Assembly (NCBI RefSeq): GCF_036864975.1
Contig: NZ_CP104311.1
Location: 3,368,652 to 3,432,651, forward strand
Length of the DNA stretch: 64,000 nt
Source of the DNA: Methylococcus capsulatus
GTDB lineage: Bacteria; Pseudomonadota; Gammaproteobacteria; Methylococcales; Methylococcaceae
Direction of reading: 5' to 3'
Shown: piece by piece, positions 10,022 to 22,165 of the stretch
Position numbering within the stretch: position 1 is the stretch's first letter
How the letters are laid out: every line of letters starts with the position of its first letter
The notes under the pieces: generated by a model
Database searches by the model: none
What the model saw: only the letters and a program-made list of their open reading frames with translations
Told to the model about the DNA's origin: nothing
Translations under genes and position numbers: made by a program

Positions 10022-10252
10022 TTAGCCTTTCCGGATGAGGAAGAGGTGCGTCCCGGCCTCTTCGGCATAATCCAAGAGCACATGGCCCGCCTGTTCGAGA
10101 TAGACTCCGAAATCGAGGACGGATGCGGGATCGGTCGCCCGCACACGCACAGTCTGGCCACTGCCGAGGGTCTGCAGGGCTTTTTTCAGGCGCAGCAGCG
10201 GCAGTGGACACATCAGTCCGCTGGTATCCAGCTCCTGGTCGATGACGATCAT
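10022..10252 (-). CDS. tusA: TusA-family sulfurtransferase
   Basis: A 76-residue protein with the family hallmark DTSGLMCPLPLLRLKKAL, where the Cys of CPxP carries the persulfide, and the ending LFLIRKG. TusA proteins pass sulfur in tRNA thiolation, molybdenum cofactor synthesis or sulfur oxidation. It is divergent from cysG with 47 bp between starts. Which sulfur route it serves cannot be told here. Confidence 0.85.
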   Translation of the reverse strand: MIVIDQELDTSGLMCPLPLLRLKKALQTLGSGQTVRVRATDPASVLDFGVYLEQAGHVLLDYAEEAGTHLFLIRKG

Positions 10253-10299
10253 GTTTTTGACTCCAATGCCAAGACCCGCATTTTAACAAAAGCCATCCC

Positions 10300-11724
10300 A
10301 TGGATTACCTACCGATTTTCCTGAAGCTTCGCGGTCTCCCCTGCCTAATCGTGGGGGGCGGTGAGGTCGCTGTCCGTAAACTCGGCCTGCTAGTCGAGGC
10401 AGGTGCGGCTGTCACCGTGATCGCTACCACCGCGGAAGCGGCCATCGTCGAACTCGCCGGTCGCGGCTTGGTCCGGTTGCGTGCCAAGTCCTTTGAGGCG
10501 GCCGACAGCGAAGGTTTCCGGCTGATCATCGCGGCAACCGACGACCGCGACGTCAATGCACGTGTCGCAGCCGTTGCGCGGCGGTATGGCATCCCGGTCA
10601 ACGTCGTCGATTGCCCCGACCTGTGCGACTTCATCTTCCCGGCCATCATCGACCGCTCGCCAGTGGTGGTTGCGGTGTCCACCGGCGGCGCCTCGCCCGT
10701 CCTGGCCCGCCAGCTTCGGACCCGCATCGAGGCCTGCATTCCTTCCCGTTTCGGTACGCTGGCCCGGATCACAGCCGGCTTGCGGGAACGGGTCCGGCAG
10801 GCGATTCCCGAGCCGCGAGCTCGCCGGCATTTCTGGGAGCGGACACTGCAAGGGCCGGCTGCGGAGCTGGCACTGCAGGGGCGCCAAGAAGAAGCCGAGC
10901 GCCTGCTGCTCGAGGCGGCGGACGCCGCCCGGCAAGAGGCAGCGGAGCGGGGATCGGTCGCACTGGTCGGCGCCGGCCCCGGCGATCCGGACTTGTTGAC
11001 CCTACGCGCCTTGCGCCTGATCCAGGAGGCCGACGTCGTCGTCTACGATCGTCTGGTCTCGCCTGAGATCCTGGCGCTGGTGCGGCGGGACGCACGACGC
11101 GTCTATGCAGGCAAGGAACGCAGCCGCCATAGCATTCCGCAGGACAACATCAACGCGCTGCTAGTGAATCTGGCCGCCGAAGGCAACCGCGTGGTCCGCC
11201 TCAAAGGCGGCGACCCTTTCATTTTCGGGCGGGGCGGCGAAGAGATCGAAACTCTGATGGCGCGCGGCATTCCGTTCCAGGTGGTTCCGGGGATCACGGC
11301 GGCATCGGGATGTGCCGCCTATGCCGGTATCCCCTTAACCCACCGCGATCATGCGCATGCCTGCGTGTTCGTCGCCGGCCAGCTGAAGGATGGCACCCTC
11401 CAGGGTCTGGACTGGCCTCAGCTCGTCCGGCCCCGTCAGACTGTGGTGGTCTACATGGGCTTGCATGGACTGCCGCAGATCTGCGCCGAACTGATCCGCC
11501 ACGGCGCGCCGCCGTCCCGTCCGGCCGCACTGATCCAGCAGGGCACCACCCGCGACCAGAAGGTGGTGACCGCCACGCTGGAAACGCTCCCTGCCCGGGT
11601 CGCGGAGGCCGAAATCAGGGCGCCTACCCTGGTCATCATCGGCGATGTGGTGGAGCTGCGGGACAAACTGGCTTGGTACCACAGCCGGCAAGAAGCCGAC
11701 GGAAGGGCTGGAAACGGCCAATAG
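10300..11724 (+). CDS. cysG: Siroheme synthase (trifunctional CysG)
   Basis: A 474-residue fusion. Residues 1-~210 are the precorrin-2 dehydrogenase/sirohydrochlorin ferrochelatase half ([19 protein letters not shown] site, [16 protein letters not shown] with the catalytic Asp, [12 protein letters not shown]). Residues ~215-460 are uroporphyrinogen-III C-methyltransferase ([59 protein letters not shown]). Together they turn uroporphyrinogen III into siroheme for sulfite and nitrite reductases. Start ATG 10300 gives the family opening [16 protein letters not shown]. Its stop is 9 bp from the convergent yacG stop. Confidence 0.96.
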   Translation: MDYLPIFLKLRGLPCLIVGGGEVAVRKLGLLVEAGAAVTVIATTAEAAIVELAGRGLVRLRAKSFEAADSEGFRLIIAATDDRDVNARVAAVARRYGIPVNVVDCPDLCDFIFPAIIDRSPVVVAVSTGGASPVLARQLRTRIEACIPSRFGTLARITAGLRERVRQAIPEPRARRHFWERTLQGPAAELALQGRQEEAERLLLEAADAARQEAAERGSVALVGAGPGDPDLLTLRALRLIQEADVVVYDRLVSPEILALVRRDARRVYAGKERSRHSIPQDNINALLVNLAAEGNRVVRLKGGDPFIFGRGGEEIETLMARGIPFQVVPGITAASGCAAYAGIPLTHRDHAHACVFVAGQLKDGTLQGLDWPQLVRPRQTVVVYMGLHGLPQICAELIRHGAPPSRPAALIQQGTTRDQKVVTATLETLPARVAEAEIRAPTLVIIGDVVELRDKLAWYHSRQEADGRAGNGQ

Positions 11725-11733
11725 GAACCGGGC

Positions 11734-11949
11734 TCAACCGGCGGGCGGTTTTGCGCCGTCATCGCGGTCTTCGGATGGATCCTCCGGGCCAATCGGCTCG
11801 CCGGGAATGGCATAATCCTCATTGACCCATCCGCCCAGATCGATCAGCCGGCAGCGTTCGCTGCAAAACGGCTTGAACTTCTGCGTTTCAGTCCAGGGCA
11901 CCGGCTTGCCGCAGCGGGGGCAACGGACGACGGTGTAGACGCGCGACAT
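11734..11949 (-). CDS. yacG: DNA gyrase inhibitor YacG
   Basis: A 71-residue zinc-binding protein. The four cysteines are in [12 protein letters not shown] and [14 protein letters not shown], the treble-clef pattern of YacG; an acidic Pro-rich tail ([12 protein letters not shown]) follows. YacG binds GyrB and inhibits gyrase. It stands directly after zapD in the conserved pil-coaE-zapD-yacG order, 12 bp downstream. Confidence 0.93.
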   Translation of the reverse strand: MSRVYTVVRCPRCGKPVPWTETQKFKPFCSERCRLIDLGGWVNEDYAIPGEPIGPEDPSEDRDDGAKPPAG

Positions 11950-11961
11950 CGGCAGGAAGCT

Positions 11962-12807
11962 TCAAAGCAGACAGGTGGTCAATTGGAAAGGCACGTCCTC
12001 GCTGCACTGGACGGGACGCTCGTTCGGCAGGCCGGTGAGGAAGCGGACCGTGAAACGGTGCTTTCCGCCGCTGATTTCAGCGAAATAGGGCAGCTCGATC
12101 GGCACCGCAACGCGAAGCAGTTGAACCGCTGCGGCATGATCCAGATTCTTCTGGAAGAATCCGCTATGGGCGGTTTCCCAGATGCCTGCGGCACTGTCAC
12201 GGAGCAGGCCGAGAATGAGCGCAATCCCCTCCTGGACAGGATGGAAACAGTCCAGCCATTCGGTGGCCTCTTTCCTTCTTCGCTCGCCATCCCGCTCCAG
12301 CCAGAAATGGTAGCCTGGCAGATCGAACGAACAGGTGCCGCCCGGAATCGCCGTCCGCTGCGCGACTGATTTGAACAGCTCGTTCTCCATCACCTGATAG
12401 CCGATCCGTCCGCTATGGCCGTAGATGCGCTGACTGGCGGCATCGAGCTGGCTAAGAACCGAAGCCAGTGCCGCCTGGTCGATATGTTGGTTGCCCTGCA
12501 TCTTGCCCAGCGCCCCGCCGAGCCGGTCGAGCTCCTTGAGCAGCTCCGATTTGATGTCGTTTCGGCTGAGCAGCGCGACGATCTCGTTCAAGGTCGCCAC
12601 GACCGCACGGCAATCCCAGACCGAAGCGCCCTGATTGAAATGCCTGGCCTGCCGGAACAGCTGCTCCAGGCGCATAAACAAGCGCATCCGTTCGTTCAAC
12701 GGAAACTCATAAACGATTTGATTCTTCAAGTTCGGGAAACCGGTCGGATTGGGGATAGGGGTAAGCCCGCGGGATCGTCGGACCGGACGAGCGGTTGACC
12801 GCGTCAT
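11962..12807 (-). CDS. zapD: Cell division protein ZapD
   Basis: ZapD (YacF, DUF1342) cross-links FtsZ filaments. Family features are the opening IVYEFPLNERMRLFMRLEQLF, a long helical middle part (LLKELDRLGGALGKMQGN) and the beta-rich end TVRFLTGLPNERPVQCSEDVPF. The ATG at 12807 would give about 24 extra basic, Pro-rich residues before the family start; a TTG at 12729 lies just before NQIVYEF and would give the usual length but has no visible ribosome site. The true start is therefore uncertain. It sits between coaE and yacG in the standard order. Confidence 0.9.
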   Translation of the reverse strand: MTRSTARPVRRSRGLTPIPNPTGFPNLKNQIVYEFPLNERMRLFMRLEQLFRQARHFNQGASVWDCRAVVATLNEIVALLSRNDIKSELLKELDRLGGALGKMQGNQHIDQAALASVLSQLDAASQRIYGHSGRIGYQVMENELFKSVAQRTAIPGGTCSFDLPGYHFWLERDGERRRKEATEWLDCFHPVQEGIALILGLLRDSAAGIWETAHSGFFQKNLDHAAAVQLLRVAVPIELPYFAEISGGKHRFTVRFLTGLPNERPVQCSEDVPFQLTTCLL

Positions 12808-12829
12808 TGTCAACTTTAGCCCCCATTAG

Positions 12830-13426
12830 TCAAGCTGCGGCGAGGGCACTGTAGCGTTTGTGCAAAGCGTCCACTTCCGCCTCCAGACTGGCTGTGTCGG
12901 AGGCATTGACGATGACATCGTCCGCCGCCGCCAGCCGCTCGCTGCGGGATACCTGGGCGGCCATGATGGCCCGCACCTCCTCGGGCCGCAGGCCACTGCG
13001 CCGGACCACCCGCTCGATCTGGAGAGTTTCCGGGCAATCCACGACCAACAGACGGTCTACGAACCTACGCCGTCCCGTCTCCAACAGCAGCGGAATGGAC
13101 AGCACGCAATAGCTGCCTTCCGATCCCAGCACCAAGCGCGCGAGTTCGGCATAGACCAGGGGGTGCACGATCCCTTCCAGACGCTTGCGGGCCTTCGGAT
13201 CGGCGAAGACACGGCGTCTCAGCGCCGCCCGGTCCAGTGTGCCGTCGGCCCCCAGGATTCCGCTGCCAAATGCCCGGATTACGGCCTTGAGCGCCGGCTG
13301 CCCCGGCTCCAGCAAGCGGTGCGCCACTTCGTCCGCGTCGAGCACCTCGACGCCGCGCGCTGCGAACAAACGAGCGACCGTGGATTTGCCGGCACCGATG
13401 CCGCCCGTCAAACCGACCACGAGCAT
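12830..13426 (-). CDS. coaE: Dephospho-CoA kinase
   Basis: A 198-residue P-loop kinase that performs the last step of coenzyme A synthesis. Visible motifs are VGLTGGIGAGKSTVARLF (Walker A), DADEVAHRLLEPGQPAL (substrate Asp) and HPLVYAEL, then LSIPLLLETG and VDCPETLQIERV. The ATG at 13426 is set by the family start MLVVGLTGG and by a GGAGG 13 bp upstream, which overlaps the end of pilD; pilD and coaE are 7 bp apart and surely co-transcribed. Confidence 0.94.
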   Translation of the reverse strand: MLVVGLTGGIGAGKSTVARLFAARGVEVLDADEVAHRLLEPGQPALKAVIRAFGSGILGADGTLDRAALRRRVFADPKARKRLEGIVHPLVYAELARLVLGSEGSYCVLSIPLLLETGRRRFVDRLLVVDCPETLQIERVVRRSGLRPEEVRAIMAAQVSRSERLAAADDVIVNASDTASLEAEVDALHKRYSALAAA

Positions 13427-13433
13427 TGCGACC

Positions 13434-14315
13434 CTAGCCTCCTCCGGCAGTAGCCCAGCGCCAATAGGCGTCGTTGAGCGTATTTCCCCACAACAGGGCA
13501 ATCCAGCCACCCGCCGCCAGAAACGGCCCGAATGGAATCGGCGTATTCCTCTCCTTGCCGCCGACCGCCAGCACAATCGAACCGATCACCGCTCCCGAGA
13601 TGGACGAGAACAGGATAATGACCGGCAGCATGGGCCAGCCCATCCAGGCGCCGAGCATGGCGAGCAGCTTGAAGTCACCGAACCCCATGCCCTCCCGACC
13701 GGTCAGCAGCAGAAAGCCGCGATGCACCGTCCATAGCAGGAGATAGCCAGCGACGGCGCCGTACAGCGCCGTCTCCAGGTTGCAGAACAGACTCTGGGCG
13801 TTCAGTAGCAGGCCTAGCCACAGCAGGGGAAGGGTGATGTCGTCCGGGAGCACGAGGTGATCAATATCGATGAAAGCCAGGGCGATCAAAGCCGCTGTCA
13901 GACCGGACGCAGCCAGGGCCTGCCAGGACGCGCCGAAACGCCAGGCCAGCGTCGCGAACAGCATGCCCGTGAGCGCCTCGACCAGAGGATATCGCCAGGA
14001 GATTGCGGCGCCGCAAGCGGCACAGCGGCCGCGCAGCCAAAGATAGCTGAGTATAGGGACATTCTGCCAGAACCGGACCGGCGCCCTGCAGTGTGGACAC
14101 TGCGAGCCGGGTCTCCACAGGTCGTATTCGGGCTCCACGGACGGATGCCCGCCGCCAGGCTCGAGAAACTCCCGGCACTCCCTGCGCCAAGCCTGCTCCA
14201 TCATGAGCGGTAGACGATGGATAACTACGTTGAGGAAACTGCCGATGATCAGTCCGAACAAGCCCCAAACCCAGATCAACGCGGGACTCTCCGGAAATAA
14301 AGCAAAGTCGGTCAA
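13434..14315 (-). CDS. pilD: Prepilin peptidase / N-methyltransferase
   Basis: A 293-residue polytopic membrane aspartic protease that cleaves and methylates type IV prepilins and type II secretion pseudopilins. The N-terminal cytoplasmic zinc domain has CPHC and CAAC pairs (SQCPHCRAPVRFWQNVP, LRGRCAACGAAISWRYP). The catalytic Asp residues are in ALAFIDIDHLVLPDD and EGMGFGDFKLLAMLGAW. At least six membrane segments are visible. It is the third gene in the pilB-pilC-pilD order, 10 bp after pilC. Confidence 0.95.
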   Translation of the reverse strand: MTDFALFPESPALIWVWGLFGLIIGSFLNVVIHRLPLMMEQAWRRECREFLEPGGGHPSVEPEYDLWRPGSQCPHCRAPVRFWQNVPILSYLWLRGRCAACGAAISWRYPLVEALTGMLFATLAWRFGASWQALAASGLTAALIALAFIDIDHLVLPDDITLPLLWLGLLLNAQSLFCNLETALYGAVAGYLLLWTVHRGFLLLTGREGMGFGDFKLLAMLGAWMGWPMLPVIILFSSISGAVIGSIVLAVGGKERNTPIPFGPFLAAGGWIALLWGNTLNDAYWRWATAGGG

Positions 14316-14325
14316 GATTACCCCT

Positions 14326-15540
14326 TCAGACGACGGAACCCAGTTTGAAAATCGGCAGATACATGGCGATCACCAGCCCCCCGACCAAGATGCCCAGAAC
14401 CACCATGATCAAGGGTTCGAGCAGGCTGCTCAACGAATCCACGGCGTTGTCCACTTCTTCTTCGTAGAAATCGGCGACTTTGGACAGCATGCTGTCGAGC
14501 GCCCCCGACTCCTCACCAATCGCCACCATCTGCACCACCATGTTGGGGAATAGGTTGGCCTGGCGCATCGACATCTGGAGCTGTTGGCCGATGGATACCT
14601 CTTCGCGCATTCGCATAACCACGTCGCCATAAATGATGTTTCCGGTCGCCCCTGCCACCGATTGCAGTGCCTCGACCAGGGGCACGCCGGCTGCGGACAT
14701 GGTAGACAATGTCCTCGCGAAGCGGGCGATGGCAGCCTTGTGCAAAATGGCACCGACGACCGGCAGCCCCAAGGCCAGCCGGTCCAGAAGATGGTTGAAC
14801 GCCGGCGAGCGCTGCCGGGCCTTCACGAATGCAGCCGTGGCTACGCCCAGCGAGCCGAACACCACGTACCACCAGTCCCGCAGCCAGCGCGAAAGATTGA
14901 TCACCATCTGGGTGAAGGCCGGCAGATCGGCGCCGAAACTCTTGAACAGGTCCTCGAAGGTCGGCACCACGAAAATCAGCAAGATCGACGTCACGATCAC
15001 CGCAACCACGACGACGGCGATCGGATACGCCAAAGCCTTTTTGATCTTGCCCTTGAGGAACTCGGTTTTTTCCTTGTAGTCGGCCACCTTGTGCAACAAG
15101 GTTTCCAGCACACCGGCCTGTTCGCCGGCCCGAACCAGATTACAGAAAAGCTCGTCGAAATAGACCGGGTGCTTCGACAGGGCATCCGCCAGGGTCGTGC
15201 CGGCTTCCACGTCGGCCTTGATGCTCATCAGCAGATCCTGCATAGCCGGATTGTCATGGCCGCGGCCCACGATGTCGAATGCCTGGACTAGGGGAACCCC
15301 GGCCGACAGCATGGTCGCCAACTGGCGGCTGAACACGGCGATGTGCTTGGGTGTGATCTTCTTGTGTGGACCGCCGAACAAGGGCTTGGGCTTCTTCTTG
15401 ATCTTGACGACGCGGATGCCCTGACGTCTGAGCTCCGCCCGCGCCGTGATCTCCGACCGGGCGCTGATTTCCCCCCGGGTCCGACTGCCGTTCCTGTCCA
15501 GGCCCTCCCAAACGAACAAAGCGGTTTCCTGATTCGGCAT
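14326..15540 (-). CDS. pilC: Type IV pilus inner membrane platform protein PilC
   Basis: A 404-residue GspF-family protein with two homologous cytoplasmic helical domains, each followed by membrane segments. Signatures are FSRQLATMLSAGVPLVQAF in the first repeat and FARTLSTMSAAGVPLVEALQ in the second, with LLEPLIMVVLGILVGGLVIAMYLPIF at the end. PilC links the assembly ATPase to the pilin subunits. pilB ends 4 bp upstream of its ATG. Confidence 0.95.
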   Translation of the reverse strand: MPNQETALFVWEGLDRNGSRTRGEISARSEITARAELRRQGIRVVKIKKKPKPLFGGPHKKITPKHIAVFSRQLATMLSAGVPLVQAFDIVGRGHDNPAMQDLLMSIKADVEAGTTLADALSKHPVYFDELFCNLVRAGEQAGVLETLLHKVADYKEKTEFLKGKIKKALAYPIAVVVVAVIVTSILLIFVVPTFEDLFKSFGADLPAFTQMVINLSRWLRDWWYVVFGSLGVATAAFVKARQRSPAFNHLLDRLALGLPVVGAILHKAAIARFARTLSTMSAAGVPLVEALQSVAGATGNIIYGDVVMRMREEVSIGQQLQMSMRQANLFPNMVVQMVAIGEESGALDSMLSKVADFYEEEVDNAVDSLSSLLEPLIMVVLGILVGGLVIAMYLPIFKLGSVV

Positions 15541-15544
15541 GCGC

Positions 15545-17260
<1,716 letters not shown>

Positions 17261-17309
17261 GCTCAGGACATCCCCCCGACCCCCGCCGGTCGTGAATCAG
17301 ACCAGAGCA

Positions 17310-20075
17310 TCACAGCGCTTGAATACGTTGTTTCTGGGCGATCAGAGAAGCCAAACCGGCCTGCAGATCGGCCAGACGGGCCTTCTCTTTTTCCACCACC
17401 TGCGGCGGCGCTTTGCTCAAGAAAGCGGCATCGCCGAGCTTGCTTTCCAGTCGCGGCAGCTCCTTGCCCAGACGCTGGATTTCCTTGTCCAGCCGGATCA
17501 GCTCGGCCTCCTTGTCGATCAGACCCCGCATCAGAATGAGGACGCGCAGTTCGCCCACCAGAGCGATCGCCGCTTCCGGTTCGGCCTGGCCCGGCGCGAG
17601 CCAGCTCAGACTTTCCAGCCGTGCCAGTTTCTCCAGCAACGGGCCCGAACGTACCGACCAGACCCGGTCCTGCTCGGTGCCGTGACTCAGCAACACCGGC
17701 AGCGGTCGGGCCGGAGCGAGGTTCATTTCCGCCCGGATGCGCCGCACCCCCAGGATCACGTCCATCAGCCAGGCCATTTCGCGCTCGGCCTCGGGATCAA
17801 CCTGAGCCGGGTCGACTTCGGGATAGCTTTGCCGCATGATCGTAGGCGCGAATACCCCTGTCAGCGGCGCCACCCTAGCCCAGATCTCCTCGGTGATGAA
17901 CGGCATGAAGGGGTGGGCCAGCCGCAGCAGGGATTCCAGCACACTCACCAGTGTCTGGCGGGTGCCGCGTCCTTCAGCCTCATTGCTGAACTGGAGCACC
18001 ACCTTGGCCAGCTCCAGGTACCAGTCGCAGTATTCGCTCCAGACGAACTCGTAGAGGGCCTGTGCCGCCAGATCGAAGCGGTACTGACCCACCGCCTCGG
18101 TCACTGTGCCGACGGCCGCCTGAAACCGGCTCCGGATCCACCGGTCAGGCAGGCTATAGCTGCATGCGCCGCCACCTAGGCCGCAATCTTGCCCTTCGGT
18201 GTTCATCAGCACGTAGCGCGCCGCGTTCCACAGCTTGTTGCAGAAGTTGCGGTAACCTTCGACCCGCTTCAGGTCGAAGCGGATGTCGCGGCCGGTGGAC
18301 GCCAGCGAAGCGAAGGTGAAGCGCAGCGCATCGGTACCATAGGAGGGAATGCCCGCGGGGAAATCCTGGCGGGTGCGCTTTTCGATCCGCGCCGCCATCT
18401 GCGGCTGCATCAGCCCTTGGGTCCTCTTCGCGACCAGATCTTCCAACGAGATACCGTCGATCAGGTCGATGGGGTCCAGCACGTTGCCCTTGGACTTGGA
18501 CATTTTCTGGCCTTCGGCATCGCGCACCAGCCCGTGGATGTAGACCTCGCGGAACGGTACGTCGCCCATGAACTTGAGGCCCATCATGATCATCCGGGCC
18601 ACCCAGAAAAAGATGATGTCGAAGCCTGTGACCAGGACACTGGTGGGATAGAAAGTGTCAAGCTCTGACGTGCGATCGGGCCAGCCCAAGGTGGAGAATG
18701 GCCACAACGCGGAGGAGAACCAGGTATCCAGCACGTCGTCGTCCTGCCGCAATGCGACGGAGGCATCGAGACAGTGCTTGGCCCGGACTTCTTCCTCTGA
18801 GCGGCCGACATAGACACGGCCTTCGCTATCGTACCAGGCCGGGATGCGATGTCCCCACCAGATTTGCCGGCTGATGCACCAGTCTTGAATGTTGTACATC
18901 CACTGGTAATAGGTGTTGCTCCAGTTCTCAGGAATGAAGCGGATGCGCCCCTCCTCCACCGCCTTGATCGCCGGCTCAGCCAGGGGGCCGACCTTGACGA
19001 ACCACTGGTCGGTCAGGAACGGCTCGACCACCACGCCGGTGCGGTCACCGCGCGGCACCATAAGGCGGTGCCCTTCGATCTTCTCGATCAGGCCGAGCTC
19101 GTCGAGATCGTGGACGATCAGATCGCGGGCCTCGTAACGGTCGAGGCCGTGGTATTTGGCGGGAATGTCCGCCCGCGGCAGAATCGCCGCGCTCTGGTCG
19201 AATATGCTGATCATCGGCAGCCCATGGCGCACGCCGATGGCATAGTCGTTGAAATCATGCGCCGGGGTGATCTTGACGCAGCCTGAGCCGAATTCCGGAT
19301 CGACGTAGTCGTCGCCGATCACCGGAATTTCGCGACCGGTAAGCGGCAGCCGGACTGCCTGGCCGATCAGGTGGCGATAGCGTCCGTCCTCCGGATGCAC
19401 CGCGACGGCGGTGTCGCCCAGCATGGTTTCCGGCCGGGTGGTCGCCACCACCAGGTGGCCGCTGCCGTCCGCCAGCGGGTAACGCATGTGCCAGAGATGG
19501 CCCTGCTCTTCCTCAGAGATCACCTCCAGATCGGACACGGCGGTGTGCAGCACCGGATCCCAGTTCACCAGACGCTTGCCACGATAAATCAGCCCTTCCT
19601 CATAAAGCCGAACGAACACCTCGCGTACCGCCCGCGACAGCCCCTCGTCCAGGGTAAAGCGCTCGCGCGACCAGTCCAGAGAGGCCCCCATACGGCGGAG
19701 CTGGCGGGTGATGGTACCGCCGGAAGTCTCCTTCCATTGCCAAACCCGCTCGATGAAGGCTTCACGGCCCAGCTCGTGGCGGGTCTGACCGCCAGCGGCG
19801 AGCTGGCGCTCCACCACCATCTGGGTGGCGATGCCGGCATGGTCGGTGCCAGCCTGCCACAGGGTGCGGTCGCCCTTCATGCGATGGTAGCGGACGAGGA
19901 TGTCCATCACCGTGTCCTGGAAGGCATGCCCCATGTGCAGGCTGCCGGTGACGTTGGGCGGCGGAATCATGATGCAGTAAGGTGCGCCCTCGCCCGCCGG
20001 GGCGAAGAAGCTGGATGCCTCCCAGTACTGATACCAGCGCTGCTCGATGGCGTGGGGTTCGTAGACTTTATCCAT
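17310..20075 (-). CDS. valS: Valyl-tRNA synthetase
   Basis: A 921-residue class I synthetase. The HIGH-type motif is in [21 protein letters not shown] is in [14 protein letters not shown], the editing domain includes [19 protein letters not shown], and the C-terminal coiled-coil arm ([19 protein letters not shown]) is present. The ATG at 20075 gives the family start [18 protein letters not shown]; the open frame upstream to 20126 has no ribosome site. It follows holC on the same strand after 86 bp, which contains only a weak inverted repeat (20097-20103 with 20112-20118). Confidence 0.97.
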   Translation of the reverse strand: MDKVYEPHAIEQRWYQYWEASSFFAPAGEGAPYCIMIPPPNVTGSLHMGHAFQDTVMDILVRYHRMKGDRTLWQAGTDHAGIATQMVVERQLAAGGQTRHELGREAFIERVWQWKETSGGTITRQLRRMGASLDWSRERFTLDEGLSRAVREVFVRLYEEGLIYRGKRLVNWDPVLHTAVSDLEVISEEEQGHLWHMRYPLADGSGHLVVATTRPETMLGDTAVAVHPEDGRYRHLIGQAVRLPLTGREIPVIGDDYVDPEFGSGCVKITPAHDFNDYAIGVRHGLPMISIFDQSAAILPRADIPAKYHGLDRYEARDLIVHDLDELGLIEKIEGHRLMVPRGDRTGVVVEPFLTDQWFVKVGPLAEPAIKAVEEGRIRFIPENWSNTYYQWMYNIQDWCISRQIWWGHRIPAWYDSEGRVYVGRSEEEVRAKHCLDASVALRQDDDVLDTWFSSALWPFSTLGWPDRTSELDTFYPTSVLVTGFDIIFFWVARMIMMGLKFMGDVPFREVYIHGLVRDAEGQKMSKSKGNVLDPIDLIDGISLEDLVAKRTQGLMQPQMAARIEKRTRQDFPAGIPSYGTDALRFTFASLASTGRDIRFDLKRVEGYRNFCNKLWNAARYVLMNTEGQDCGLGGGACSYSLPDRWIRSRFQAAVGTVTEAVGQYRFDLAAQALYEFVWSEYCDWYLELAKVVLQFSNEAEGRGTRQTLVSVLESLLRLAHPFMPFITEEIWARVAPLTGVFAPTIMRQSYPEVDPAQVDPEAEREMAWLMDVILGVRRIRAEMNLAPARPLPVLLSHGTEQDRVWSVRSGPLLEKLARLESLSWLAPGQAEPEAAIALVGELRVLILMRGLIDKEAELIRLDKEIQRLGKELPRLESKLGDAAFLSKAPPQVVEKEKARLADLQAGLASLIAQKQRIQAL

Positions 20076-20161
20076 GGATTTCAAAATATAAGCGAAACCG
20101 GCTGGCGTCGAAGCCGGTGCCAGCAATCATAATATGTTAATGATATCCAACCCGCCGGCGG

Positions 20162-20593
20162 TTATGCCCCGGCTTCGAGGTCGACCATGGCAGGACTCAG
20201 CCCTTGGCTGCGGTAATAACGGAAATGCTCGCGCTTGAGTGCCCGCGCGGCATCGTCCGGCCCAACCAACTCGATCACGCGCCGGAACCGGCGGAATGCC
20301 TCCGGCACGGTGGAACCCAGGTTGATCATCACGTCGTTGAAACCCGCAGGCGGCTGCCGGCCCACGGCTACCGGACAGGGGCCGGCGGCCGTGTGACCGG
20401 TCACCGCGCTGTGCGGGACGAAACTGCCCTGCCGGAAAGTCCATAGCAGGTCGTCCAATTGCGCAGCCTCCTCGTCCGTGTCCGTCGCCAGAAACACCTT
20501 GTGCCCTTGCCGGTAGGCTTTCTCGGTGAGCCGGCAGGCATAAGGAAGGACGCTTTCACTGGCCGGGAGCAGATAGAAGTCGACCCGGGTCAT
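20162..20593 (-). CDS. holC: DNA polymerase III chi subunit
   Basis: A 143-residue protein that links the clamp loader to single-strand binding protein. It has the family opening [13 protein letters not shown] and the conserved [16 protein letters not shown] segment. Its ATG overlaps the TGA of pepA by four bases (ATGA), the usual pepA-holC coupling, and valS follows, which is also the usual order. Confidence 0.92.
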   Translation of the reverse strand: MTRVDFYLLPASESVLPYACRLTEKAYRQGHKVFLATDTDEEAAQLDDLLWTFRQGSFVPHSAVTGHTAAGPCPVAVGRQPPAGFNDVMINLGSTVPEAFRRFRRVIELVGPDDAARALKREHFRYYRSQGLSPAMVDLEAGA

Positions 20594-22083
20594 GCTGCCC
20601 GGTCGATGAGGTATTGAACCAGGAGCGGCACGGGACGGCCGGTGGCACCCTTCTCCGCTCCAGTCTTCCAGGCAGTCCCCGCGATGTCGAGATGCGCCCA
20701 TTTGAAGTCCTTGGCGAACCGCGACAGGAAGCAGGCGGCGGTGATACTGCCACCGTCCGGCCCGCCGATGTTGGCGACATCGGCGAAATTGGACTTGAGC
20801 TGCTCCTGGTAATCGTCCCAGATCGGCATGCGCCAGACCCGGTCCCAGGTGGTTTCGCCGGCCCGGGTCAACTGCTCGCACAACGCGTCATCGTTACCCA
20901 TCAGGCCGCTCGGATGACGCCCCAGCGCCACGATACAAGCGCCGGTCAGGGTCGCCACGTCGATCACCGCCACGGGGTCGAAGCGCTTGGCGTAGGTCAG
21001 GGCATCACACAGGATGAGGCGCCCTTCCGCGTCGGTATTGAGAATCTCGATGGTGATGCCGGCCATGCTTTTGACGATGTCGCCCGGCTTGTTGGCGTTG
21101 CCGTCCGGCAGGTTCTCGGAAGCCGGCACCAACCCGACCACGTTCAGTGGCAGCCCGAGCTCCGCCACCGCCTGGATCGCGCCGATCACGCCGGCACCAC
21201 CGCACATGTCATATTTCATCTCGTCCATGTTGGCGGCAGGCTTCAGGGAAATACCACCCGCATCGAAAGTCAACCCCTTGCCAATGAGGACATAAGGCTT
21301 GGCCTTGCCGCCCGCGCCCCGGTATTCCATCACGATCAGCTTGGCGGGCTGGCGGCTACCGCGCGCCACCGACAGCAGGGCACCCATGCCCAGTTCTTCC
21401 ATATCACTCTCTTCCAGCACCGAGACCTTCAGCTTCTTGTATTCCTTGCCGAGCTTCAGCGCCTGCTCGGCCAGGTATGCGGGGGTACAGACGTTGCCGG
21501 GAAGATTGCCCAGGTTGCGGGCCAGGATCATGCCGTGGGCGATCGCCTGCCCCTCCCGGATTCCCGTTTCCACCGGGATCGGATCCTGATCGGTGGTCAA
21601 CAGGAATTGCAGCCGGGACAGACGCGGCGGATGGTCTTCGGTGGAATCCCCCTTCATTTCCTGGAAGCGGTAGAGTCCGCTCTCCAGCAGCTCGACGGCC
21701 TGGCGGATCTTCCAGTCCGCCCCGCGCGGGCCGACCTCCACCTCGTGCAGAGCCGATACCGCATGCTTGGCGCCGGATGCCTTCAGCACCTTGAACGCCG
21801 CCGCCAGGCTCTTCCGATAGGCGGCGACGTTCAGCTCCTCGCGTTTCCCCAACCCCACCAGCAGCACCCGGTCGATCCGACCGCCCGGCACGTGGTTGAC
21901 CAACAGCGTATCACCGGCCTTGCCTTCCACGTCATCGCGCTTGAGCAGCCTGGCCAGCAGCCCGTCGAACATTGCATCCGCCGCTTCCGCCGTGGGTGCG
22001 AGTTTGCGCTTCTGGAACACGCCCACGATCAGACAATCGGTCGATAGCCGTTCCAGCGCATCGGTTCTTGTCGAATACTCCAT
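20590..22083 (-). CDS. pepA: Leucyl aminopeptidase (M17, PepA)
   Basis: A 497-residue cytosolic aminopeptidase with two metal ions. Metal and catalytic motifs: [17 protein letters not shown] (Lys and Asp), [11 protein letters not shown] and [17 protein letters not shown] (the M17 signature NTDAEGRL). PepA-type proteins also bind DNA in some species and act in site-specific recombination and carAB control. The ATG at 22083 gives [13 protein letters not shown]; the frame is open to 22131 but that part overlaps the promoter gap to lptF. It is divergent from lptF with 82 bp between starts. Confidence 0.95.
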   Translation of the reverse strand: MEYSTRTDALERLSTDCLIVGVFQKRKLAPTAEAADAMFDGLLARLLKRDDVEGKAGDTLLVNHVPGGRIDRVLLVGLGKREELNVAAYRKSLAAAFKVLKASGAKHAVSALHEVEVGPRGADWKIRQAVELLESGLYRFQEMKGDSTEDHPPRLSRLQFLLTTDQDPIPVETGIREGQAIAHGMILARNLGNLPGNVCTPAYLAEQALKLGKEYKKLKVSVLEESDMEELGMGALLSVARGSRQPAKLIVMEYRGAGGKAKPYVLIGKGLTFDAGGISLKPAANMDEMKYDMCGGAGVIGAIQAVAELGLPLNVVGLVPASENLPDGNANKPGDIVKSMAGITIEILNTDAEGRLILCDALTYAKRFDPVAVIDVATLTGACIVALGRHPSGLMGNDDALCEQLTRAGETTWDRVWRMPIWDDYQEQLKSNFADVANIGGPDGGSITAACFLSRFAKDFKWAHLDIAGTAWKTGAEKGATGRPVPLLVQYLIDRAA

Positions 22084-22165
22084 GTTATCATCCGCCTGCT
22101 TTTTACTCGCCCGGCACCGCCGCGTCCACACGCAGCCCAGCCGCCGGAAAAGCTGCTAGGTTAGT

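Noticed and set aside
20097..20118. Inverted repeat between holC and valS as a terminator
   Set aside because: Seven base pairs and no T tract on either strand; genes are likely co-transcribed.
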